In this document: positions 44,787 to 56,700 of the stretch, piece by piece
Layout of the letters: every line of letters starts with the position of its first letter
Numbering within the stretch: the stretch's first letter is position 1
Assembly (NCBI GenBank): GCA_035610835.1
Contig: CM069448.1
Coordinates: forward strand, 35,349,652 to 35,413,651
DNA length: 64,000 bases
From: Ophiura sarsii
Taxonomy: Eukaryota > Echinodermata > Ophiuroidea > Amphilepidida > Ophiuridae
Direction of reading: 5' to 3'
Position numbers and translations under genes: made by a program
Notes under the pieces: generated by a model
Told to the model about the DNA's origin: nothing
The model's database searches: none
The model's input: the letters and a program-made list of their open reading frames with translations, nothing else

Positions 44787-47700
44787 ATGGCAGCCTCCAT
44801 AACATCTTCGCAGGCATGTAAGTCGTGCCTTTTTATAAGATCATTACAGCGGTTTCCAAAAACAAGGTTAGTGTATAAATATATAGCGTTTGATCAGTGA
44901 GTAAACTCTTGTTATTTAAGCCTGTTTCATGATTTAGTAGCAAAATGAAGTCGGACTAAAAAGGTCAAAATAAGCTTATTAAATATTTATATTATTAGTT
45001 AATTAGTATTATTATTATTATTATTATTATTTTTTTTTTTAATATAGGGGCCTATCTAAATACTATTTGTGGCAATATCTTCAAATAGGTCTTACATACA
45101 GAATAAAGTATAAGGCAGCAATTGTTTTGCAGTTGATTTGCATTGTAAACATGATAGCTGCTGTGTGCTTTATTCCGTATGTAACTGTAAGACCTATTTG
45201 AGGATATTGCCCTATTTGTGGCGATTCTGTCTGTCCAATGACTCCGAGTGTAGATTCCTATGCGCAGGAATCTTCGCCCCACGTAGCAACCTGCGCAACG
45301 CAAGTGTCACAAAAGTGTCACGCACGGCCCGCTATCGAAACACGCACGGCCCGCTATCGAAATTTTGATTTTTCTTTAACCCGGATAGCTACTATTTGGA
45401 CTCAAATTGTAGCTTAAGGAGTGAGTGATGACATATGGTCTTCACCCAAAATATTTTCATTATGGACATAGCTACATTCCTGTATATGTGGCTGTTTGTT
45501 ATCCTTAAAAATCGCATCGCAATAAGCATTTATACAGGACTATACGACCGACAAATACTAAATATTTTACAAACTCTTACACTGTTGCTGCGCGCTCGCG
45601 TATAAACAAAACATGGCGCACGCGATTGCCGGCGCACGCGTAATGGCGCAGACCGTAAGGTGCGTACGCGTTCGTGGTGCAAGCTGTATTTTTCTTTGTT
45701 ATTGGGCGGGTAAAAGGAGCCAGTCCGTGCTCCGGACCGCAGTGCAAACCGTACAGTAGGCCTACAAGATAACGGGGCACGAGGAGACAAGACAAAAGTC
45801 AATCATATACAGCCAGGATAAGAAAGAGGACTCCAATTAACTTTAAGTTCCGGGCGTGTTTTTGTATGAGTTATGATCAGGAGAGGGTAAAAGTGTGGGG
45901 GGAATCAAATCCAGACCGTGTGCGTGCAAGTTTGTAGTGTTTCGGCGGGTTAGGGATTATAAAGGAACTGGGAGCGTAAACCGTGTTAAACATGTTAAAA
46001 TGATGATTTCAGTGCATCAACGTCACCTTGCGGACCCAACGTGCGCGCGGACCAAAACGGGCATGAGTTACTATATAATAATTCGGATGGGATGTCTTTT
46101 ATAAATGTTACATGGACATGCTAAAAGGGAAGGTGTGAGCAAACATGCGTGACTGAAATACACTTTCGTTTAGGCATAGGCCTATATGCCTACTGGAGGA
46201 ATAATGAATGTCAATTGACTGACAAAATAAACAAATATTGCATACAGAGTTCTAAAGACTGGGTACAGATGATCATGACGATAGACCCCTCCTTCCACCA
46301 ACTATAAAACTAAAAGACCAACTCTGAACTAAGACCCCACTATAAAAACCCAACCCTATGCCTATATACATGTACTGAATTACGTGGATAAAAGTATTTG
46401 TCCATGGATGGGGTAGCCTACCTGGAGGTGCCTGTATTATGGGGTATCTGGAATAGTAAGGGCACCTGTGATAACTGAATTTTAAGAGTACACATCCCGT
46501 GAATCCCAACCCGAGAACCGATCAACTCACGAATTCTAGTTTATATTAATATTAATATAATAAATATTATATATTGTTATACTATCTAAGTAATGATGAA
46601 CCATTTTTCAGCCCAAAAGGGCTCAATATTTTTTTAGCCCAAAGTAGCCCAAAAGACTCACAAACCAAATCTTGCTATTCACTAATACCGTAGTTTACAA
46701 GTACATTGTTACATTACAATGTGTTCCCCTACCCCAAACATAAATCCTACAATAGCCTAGTTATAAAATAAAAAAACCAAATATTAAAAAATAATTGGAA
46801 GATTTAAAAAAAAAAAGGATTGCTTGATGGACATCTTTAGTTAAAATATACACCTAGCACATAAAGTCCCTGACCAGGTGCTTTGAGGTTAACTATTTCA
46901 AAATAGATAATCGGTACCAAAAATCCGAGATATACATTGAATGAGCAAATTTCTTCTCCGCAGTTTGATACCTCATTCAACAAAATCGAATGGACACTTT
47001 TAAAGTTATGGCGATTTCAATGACCACGCATGCAACAGAAAAGTTGCACTAGGTATAGGAAATCATTGATTTGTGTGTGATTACGCACTGAAAAAACTCA
47101 CAGCTAATCAGCTACGACTTGTATTCTTCACAGCCAGATACACCCTTTGTCCCGCACATTGCGGTTATCACTCCAGACCCATTCATCTGTCTCGTTCAGA
47201 TAGCACACAGTTATGACAGTAATCACACACAAATCAATGATTCCTATACCTAGTGCAACTTTTCTGTTGCATGCGTGGTCATTGAAATCGCCATAACTTT
47301 AAAAGTATCCATTCGATTTTGTTGAATGAGGGAAAAATGGCGTGACCCGGATTCGATCCGCGAACCCTCTGCGCGCTCCTACCGATTGAGCTTACACGAG
47401 TGAGCTTGCCCGGGCAGCAATTTGGTGCACACATGAGCTCGGTCGATGACGTCATTCAAATCAATGTGAAAGCATGCCCTTGGGGAGAGGATTTTGCGTA
47501 GTAATCCGTTACAGTATTTAGGGGAGTTATGGTTTAAAAAACTGTTTACCAAGTGCTAATTCCATTTATTTACATCCGATTGTCGTCTCTTTGATTTCAT
47601 CTGCTACAGATTGTTTTATAACCAGACATCATCATCCCGATACCTGTCCAGCGCATCACCAGCAGTCAACACAAAACAAGATGACACGATAGTGATACCA

Positions 47701-50700
47701 AAGAGGAAACTGAAGTAAGTACCAAACAAAAATAGAAACTTAACTGATAAGACAGTTAAAGAGACTGTTTTTGACCATAAAAATCCCTTTTTTGGCTCAA
47801 AATTTGTTTTCAACGTAGCAAAATTAGTTTTTGGTAAAATATGATAAAATTGCACCATATTCATCTAAAGACACTTCTGTAGAAAGTTGGTTTTTGTTTA
47901 CATAAAAATGTTTAGCTTTTAATTTTTGTTACCAAAAAAGCATTTTTGAGGTTAAAAAAATCACATTTTTCATAAAGATTACTATCTTGTGCATCATCAG
48001 CAGTCAACACAAAACAAGATGACACCATAGTGATACCTAAAAGAGGAAACTAAAGTAAGGACAAACAGATTATTAACATAATTTGTCACTTCTTTTTACC
48101 TATAACTCAAAATCAACATACATGTACACAACATTGGACTCATTCCACTTGATCGCGTCACATATGTTGGCCTCCAAAATGATTACAGATAGCATATTTG
48201 AAGCAGCAATGTTTATTTTTCAGAAATTATTTAAGTTACTTAAAAAATCACCTGCCAACCCAATTAATTTTGTAAATTTATGGTCATGCACTCCATTAAT
48301 TACAAGTTTTAAAGGTATAAGGCTTACGCCAGCAACACATACAAGTTACGCCATGTGACATGCAACATTGGTCTTATCAAAAAATATTGCTTTCTTAAAT
48401 TCATTGAATGGCCAATGTGTGTCTTTTTATGAATGCCATTTTAATTTTTTAATCATTATAAATGCTATTTTGTCTCCTATTTTCAGAGATGAATTTGCTG
48501 TTCTTAGGGCACTTGGAAATACTGTAGCAAAGGTAACTAGTATAATTCAGTAGGGAAAAAAAGATTTATTATAAATCTAGTAGTTGCAACAGTTATCGCA
48601 TCTCATTTGATATGCATCAACAGGCCGACTGGTTAGAAACTGGCCACTTAGTGATCCATGAAGGGGTTGAAGGGTCATAGAACCCAGGAAACGGTGGGAG
48701 ATCTTCTTGATGGCTCATTGGCAGGTTGTGGTGAAATCCTCTTCTGAACTGGAAAACTGGAAGGGAACAACATTTCTCAGAAAGGAGACTAGTTTTACTT
48801 CCACTTCTTACGTATTTCTTTATTTGGAAAAGCAAAATTTTCCCACCAAATACCCAAACTTCTTAAGAATGAGATTCCCTAGTTCCCCATTTTTCCAGGC
48901 CTTGTGAAGGTTCCTCCAGCCGTCTGTACATACAGTAACTCCTTTACTCCTCTCTCACCTGTGATCTTGTCTTAAACAACAACGTCTTCATCCTCAAAAG
49001 AATGATTGTTGAACTTGAGGCGATTAAAACCGTCAGAGTCATTAATATCAAGTCAGAGTCATTAATATCAAGGAACTTGAACTTGAGATGAGATGAGCAC
49101 CATTGCAAAAGCTGTTTTGTTTCACCTGTGTACAGGTCTTTACATCCATTGTCTCTGCATCGGACGTCATAAGTATGTCCATAAGATGGATGATTGACAT
49201 TCATACATTCTTAGTAGTGTCGAACTAATCAGAAAGCTAGAAACTAAAATATGTGGAGTGCATTGAAAGTGTCTAATGCACTCCGTGTGTGCGCCGTTCA
49301 ATGCTCGCACCGCACGCTTTGTTTTGATTCGTCGTTTGAAAATCACCGGTTCGCCGATTTTCAATGCGGGTGTTAGCAAACTTGTTAACAATAACATGTT
49401 TTTATTTGTTTTTACATAGATCAAAATTATGCTTAAATTGTGAATTTTGATTTGTATAGTGTCGTGTATGAATTAGGTCAATACATGCGTATGTTTTTGT
49501 TTTTAGAAAAAATTAGAAAAATCAATGCACTTGCGCAAATGTTGATGTGCTCACAATAATACTCCCCCCCCCCCCCCCTTGCAGGATCGTGCCATTATTC
49601 ACACATCAACATCTGCGCGCGTGCATTTATTTGCCTAATTTCTCTCAAACCAACATATGCATTTATTGACCTATAAACAATTAAGCATTCACATATTTCT
49701 CAAAAGTGTACCAACAGATCTTCCTTTGATTGTAGTTTGTACCCAACTTAAATATTGCTCTCTTCCTTTGTGTCTACAATTCTCCAAAAATGCTTTAAAT
49801 GCTACTGTAACATTCCTCTAAACATAGTTAATGTTATTGATTCCTTTCCTATAGGATCCTACAGCTCAGCCATATGTGTACCATGATGATCCTTACCTAT
49901 CACCACGGAATGTACAAGAAAGGGTAAGAACAGTTGCTAAGGTGTTTCCTATTTCTCGGGGGCACCCTCGTATAGAGGTGATATTCGTGATCAAATTATG
50001 TGATGTCATCAAGCAGAATGAGTCGGGAAATTGATTTTAAGATAACCAAACAAAGGATAGACATTCTAATTTGTTTTCTATTGTTTTCAATACCCTTAAG
50101 TTGCTCATCTTTTGAATTAAGTGTCCATTTAAAATTACATTTTCAGCCAAATTTAGCATTGCAAATACCTAATACAATCAAATGGAAAACTGAAAATGAG
50201 ATAATTTTGACTTCAGACTGGTTTTCCTTTTATCGCATCACAAATGTTTTACAATTAATTTAAGGGCTTAGCTGATATAAGCAGATTCTACTTTGCTATT
50301 GACAGAGATTTTCCAATTGGTTCCCAAGTTGTTTTACAGTCAGTAAATAAGACAGTACTGTACTAGCTTTTTTTAAATGTGTAAAACAATTGTAATGAGT
50401 TACACAAATTAAAACTGATTATTATCTTTGTAATTGATATCATGGAAAGGGGTACTCAGCGATACAATTGACATTACGCCCCCCAATTTTGATCAATTTC
50501 AAAATTTGCCCATTTTTATTACAGATTTATGTTTATCATCTTACGAGTGATAAGGACAAATCCAAATATTCTTTCATTGTCTGAAGGAAAGTATAACCAA
50601 CAGTCACTTCCATCTATCAAATTATTTTTTGATTATTTATTATTTTGTACAGCGACTCTTTAAGAAAACCTTTGAATCAGGGAAAAGGGCAGCCCAGTAT

Positions 50701-53700
50701 GTTATGCAAAAGTTTCCTGACTTGTTTTCGACTGGATACACACATGATGAACCAAAGATTGAGGTAAGATCCTGACTTGTTTTCGACTCGATACACACAT
50801 TATGAACAAAATATAATTGTTCAATTCACATCTTTATAATTACAGTGTCCGATTACCTTCAACATGGTATAATTTTAAATCTCTTTCAAGTCATACCAAT
50901 AACTCAGATTTGACTCGGGCCTCCAACATGTCCATTTCGATGTGATGGGTCACATATGGAACACGAAAATTAGTGAATTTAATCAATTGACCACACATTA
51001 ACCTAGTTCAGATACTCTCTACGTACATTTATTTTGTAACTAAGGTAAAATAATGATTAGATAATTCAAAAGATGAGGTGGTGACTTGTGCCGTTGTCTA
51101 CCGTTGTCTCCTTTGTAGACTGTGAACTATTAATGAACAATGATGATTAGTGAAATTGAAATGGGGGGATCGTTTGTATCATCCAGCGCATTTTTTTATG
51201 TAAATGAGCGTAAACATGTATTCCTTAACCAGTGTTGATGAATTAAAGTTCTAGTGAAAGCTAATGAAATGCCCCTCTTGCTCCAATAAATGTGACAAGT
51301 CACGTCAAAAAGAACATTTGTCGGCAAACACAGTTTTAAGGTAGAAGCCAATATATTTGATGAAATATAAAGAAAATTATAGCAAAAAATAGGTTTCTTC
51401 AAATCCTGTTGTATGATTACAAAATCCGATTACCTTCAACATGGTAGCATTTTAAAACTTAAAGTGAGTTGACTCAGGCGTCTAACATGTCCATTTTGAT
51501 GTGACGGGTCATAAATGATTAAGGTAGTTTATGAACAGAAATTCCATTGGCTTATTTTACTCACCCTGTATGCTCCCATATCATGCAGGCCTTCTATGTA
51601 CCTTTTACCAAAGATTGTCTCCAAAAAGCAATTTATAAAAGTCTATCCTATCCAAGAATGAAGGCATTGGGCCTTTGCTATCACAATGTAAATATTCTCC
51701 AATCCTTTGCAGGCTTTCTACCCTCCAAAGACAGAGTACATCTTCAAAGAGCCGTCTGAAAAGGCCATCTTAGAACGAGTGGATCAGAATGACATCAAGG
51801 CAGCATGGGATATGTATAATGATGCTGTGGGTCAAGGTAGGTAGGGAAGAATTCTGGGAGATTATTTGTTCATAGTTACAGGGTGTCCACAAAGTTGCTG
51901 CATCCTTTAAAGTCATCATGTCTGTAGCTAGTAACTGAATACAAATATACAGGGTGACTCAAAAAAGATAGGACTCTGTTTCATGACGCTGTAAAACTTG
52001 TTATGGTCATTGGACCATGACGAATTTAGTTTCAATGTAAAGCCCAATTAGTTATTATGATATCCTGATAGTATGAGATCAATCCGATGAAAAATAAATA
52101 AACTAGCAGAGTTTGTGTAAACCATGTCATTTATTGGTTTGCACAATGGGATTTACATGTACAATTCCATAAAATAACTTTTATTCCATAACATGTTAGT
52201 AAATGATTGCTTCCTGGAGTAATAATGTTGTACTCATTAAGGGCCAAAGTTTTCCGCGTTGCGGAATCAAGGTTAAACGCGGAAAACGACAATTTGATGA
52301 AAAAAGGGGGGAAATGCACAAAAAACGTCCAAAACACAACATTTATAAATAGTCTTGAATAAATACATCACAGAAAAATGCAAAATTTACAAAGCGGAAA
52401 AACACGGAATTAGACAATTACAAAGCGGTAAACTTTGGCCCTTACCCTAAATCTCCCTTTCTTTCACCTCATCTCAAACTCAAAAGCATTTTGTGAGATG
52501 GAATGTTAGACAACAGCAGGAATATTACTCAAAGGAGTTAAGGATGTTCCTAGGGCTACCAAAAAATCTTTTACTTGAGGGGAATCGGGTGTGCGGTTCA
52601 AAAGATGTAACAATTTTAAGTCATTTTGAATTCCTTTGTTTTGTATTGTTTTTTGGCCAGCAGAGGGTAGTCTAATTAAACATTTTTGCATAAATTATTT
52701 ATTTCGCTAGGGGTAAAAAACACACAATAAAAACCAAAAGAAATGAACGTTACAATTTTGCTTTACTTCAGAAGATAAAATTGTCATAATATTTTAATCC
52801 TTCTTCCGATCAAGCTGAAATTTCAAATTATTGTAGAGCTCAGCAAGCTCTATAAAATATTTATATTTATATATAGGAACATCCTTAAGTGGTATTTCTT
52901 GAAGTAGATATCATTGAATTTAATGATTTAACATTAAATATGTTGCTCTTTTTAGTAAATTAAGTGTTGTTTACATATTACTTTAGCTGCACCATATAAA
53001 AAACTTTCACCTGTAAAAGAGAATATGAAATTTTCTGACTGTCAGTCACCTCTTCCATTGTTGCTTTTCCAATTGTTTAATCAGGTACAAAAGTATCACT
53101 GGACACCTGCAATGCTCTGTTAGATCAACTCTGTTTCCATGGAGACCTGCATCAGCCATCTTTAGTGGAACAGATAGATAATTCCATATTGTCGGCTCAA
53201 GAGTTGCAGAGAGCTATGAAAGAACTACAAGAGGTAGGGGTTTCATTTCATTTTCTCTTTCTCTCTGTCATATCAAGGAAGTAATTCAGCGACTTAATAT
53301 ATGATTTTATTTAGAAGGGGCTGGCCTAAAAGCGGTTTATCCTTCATGTGAAACTGCACGGAATCAGTATAGGCAATAACGGTATTAAAGGAAACTGTAT
53401 ACAGCTTTATTCCATTACAGCTTTATTCCATTATACATGGAGAATCTGTGCGCTTGTCTAACAAGTGAAACTTACATCAAGGATACACCCTAATATAAAT
53501 CTATGGTTATGCCACATTACTTCATTAACCCCCTACCTCTGAAACCACATAAACCCCTACAATCCATCCCCGCACCCACCCACACAAACGAGGTCGATTA
53601 ATTAACCCACCCAACGGTACATTATACACATCACTATAATCATGACCCTCCTAAATCATTTCCTGTGGCTACTTAACTTAACCCTACCTCTCAAACCGCA

Positions 53701-56700
53701 TTACTTCATTAACCCTCGGTCCCGTGGATTGTTTGGTATATGCCAACTTAGTTCATTAACCCCCTACCCTCACCCCCAAAAAGAAAGTAAAGAAATCAGG
53801 TTGCTTTATTAACCCCCACAAAATACTACTTATACCACCTCACTACCGGGTGGTTCAAAAAAAAGTTGACCCAAGTTCTAGGTAACTTTTCAACTACATT
53901 TGATAGTTTCAGAGAATTTGTTTTTACTTAGTTTTGATCTGCAGTAAGTTTTGAAATTATCCTGAACAAATGGTAAACTTAGCTTGTTTGGTTCTTCAGA
54001 TATGGTTCATTACAGAGGGCATGCACAAAACTGCCTTTTCCACGGGAGCGTCCTTTATAGAGATAGAATGCACAAAGTGGACTTACACACCATTGGTCAC
54101 AAAATTGTGAAAAAAGGAGAAAAAGAAAAAACGAGACATATGGAACATCTGCCTGGTGCTTGACATTCCTACCTACGTACCTACGTTTCTTTGTCGAATG
54201 TGAATGACAAATAAGCACAGAGATTGGGATACTTTGTAAGGGCAGGCTTTTCAATTCTGAATCTAGAGCATGCTGTTTTATTGAAGAAAAAAACTAAATG
54301 ACGCTCCCGTGGACAAGTCAGTTTTGTGCATGCTTTCTGTAATGAACCATATCTGAAGAACCAAACTTTGAACTTGGGTCAACTTTTTTTGAACCACCCG
54401 GTATATTCAGAAATCCTTGAGATTTAGACCTTGAAAGTTGGGAAAGGTTTCTGAAAATTCTGTTTGGTAATGTATATGGTAAAACCAATAGCCGTGTGGA
54501 CAGTTTTAATCATTGCCTCTAGCTCTATACCACTGTTTATTGTCAGACCAGGCGCGTACCACGGCATGTGAGCCAGGGGGGGCAGAAGTATGTCGTCCCG
54601 ACAGTGGCGTAAATTTTCGTAAAAGGTTGCCCAATTGGGGGTGGGGGGGGGGGGGGGGGGTAGTGTCAAAAAAAAAAGGCACAAAAAAAAAAAGGCAACA
54701 AATAATGCCCAATCGTCAGGGTTTTAGGCCTAGGTCCTATTTTTTTTTATGCACATTTTTTAGCGTCCCGGTATTGCGAATTTAGCGTCCCGGTATTTGG
54801 AGCCAGGGGGTGCAACTTGCCACTCCCCCTCGGTCGGTACGCCCCTGTGTCAGACCTTATAACCATCATATCTATTTTCATTATTTACAGCAAGCTGCAG
54901 AGGAAGAAGAAGATCCCTCTGCAGATGAGATTGTTGATGAGACACGTAAGGATGAAGCTAATAAAGCATCTAACGTCAGAGAGGAAGAGACACCCCAAAG
55001 GAGAATTCCTAAATGGCTGCAAGTTCAAGTGACTTGGAAGTAAGAAAGCAATACTAAGGCATCAAAAGATGTTGTTTATGCCAAGTTTAAATATGATTTT
55101 CTTATACAAAATATTTTTGAAATTCTGTTGATATATTTTTATTTTTATTGTGATATGAAAAAACCCAGTATTTTTACAGAAAATAAAAGCTTATTTTGGG
55201 GTAGGGATCTCAAAATATACCTAATGTGAATGCCCCTGGGTAATACGAGTCTCACTGGAACAAAATTGGAATCTTTCAATAACAGATAGTAGTGTCAAGT
55301 GTGGGGGGGGGGGGGGGGGGGGGAGGTGCTAGATTTGTATTCAAAATAGTTGGATATCCCAGGGCAAAAAAAAACCCAAAATCTTAAATAGGGAAGATTT
55401 TGATCATGAAAAGTCAATGTTCATGTGCTTTCATGCCTATAGGGTTTCAAAAGTTGTAAAGCAAAATTACACAAAGGGATATATATTTTGTGCACATAAA
55501 ACTAGGAAATGTTGTGTTTCAGGTACAAGATGTAGGGACAATTATTTAAAAAATATTGGTTTGGGGGATGAGAAAAATACTTGTTTTGGGTCCATTCTAA
55601 CAGTCCATTCCCAAGCATGGTATCCTCTTTTGTATACAAGTTACAACCCCCCCCCCCCCCCCCCCCCTGTCTGAATGCAAAACTTCAGTTAATAAACTTC
55701 CATCCTTAGGTATTAAGCCATTTAATCATTTTGTTAACAATTTTAGGTGGTTTAAATAATTATTGTTTCATTTTTAATTTGCAGTGATGGCAATAAAGCA
55801 GAACAATTGTTTGAGGCTATGGAAGAAAAGAATTCACACAGCTACAGCACTATGATTCAAGGGATGGTTAAGGTAAATATTATCCAGTGGGGAAGGGGAA
55901 GGGCAGGAAATAATATGGTGGGAAAGTGTTCAAGAACATGTTGGGTTGGGAATATTGACAAAGGGGAATAATCATCATTCTCAAAGCTACAATAGAGGAA
56001 CATGAAGGTGTCATAAATTACAGGGCTTCTCTAACGGATTTCTCATTGTCATCAGCTGATAAATGGGGAACCCAATTGCCATCAACTCAGCTTTTAGATT
56101 AATCAGGATCGATGGTAAACATAGGTATATAGGCTCATATTATTGATCCAAAAAAAATTGGTACTTACTGCATATGTTTCGATAACAAGCTGTTTACCAC
56201 TTCACACCATGTATCGATAAAGACAATAGCTTTCCGACAACATGCTGTCTTTATCAATACATGTTGTTAAGTGATAAACTACTAACTGAACTCACGATGC
56301 TAGTAGCATCAAATTTGGTGTTGCTAGTCTGTTTTCCCCCATCAGTAGATCATTGAACATGTGAGTGAGAAAATACTGCCGCTCATCGCGATTCAACCCA
56401 ACTAATAGTCGTCAATTGTTTTATTTGTTACAGCATGGTGTGCATAGCAAAGCGTTTACCATGTACAATGAGATGCAACAAAGAGGTCTACAAGCAGATG
56501 AAAAGACATACAATGTCCTCATAAGATCCATTGTATTTATCAGAGATGAGGGCTATGAAAGGTGGACCGTATTACTGGTAAGTGTCCAGGGATGGGGGAG
56601 GGGCTACAATGTCCTCATAAGATCCATTGTATTCATCAGAGATGAGGGCTATGAAAGGTGGACGGTATTACTGGTAAGTGTCAAGGGATAGGGAAGGGGG

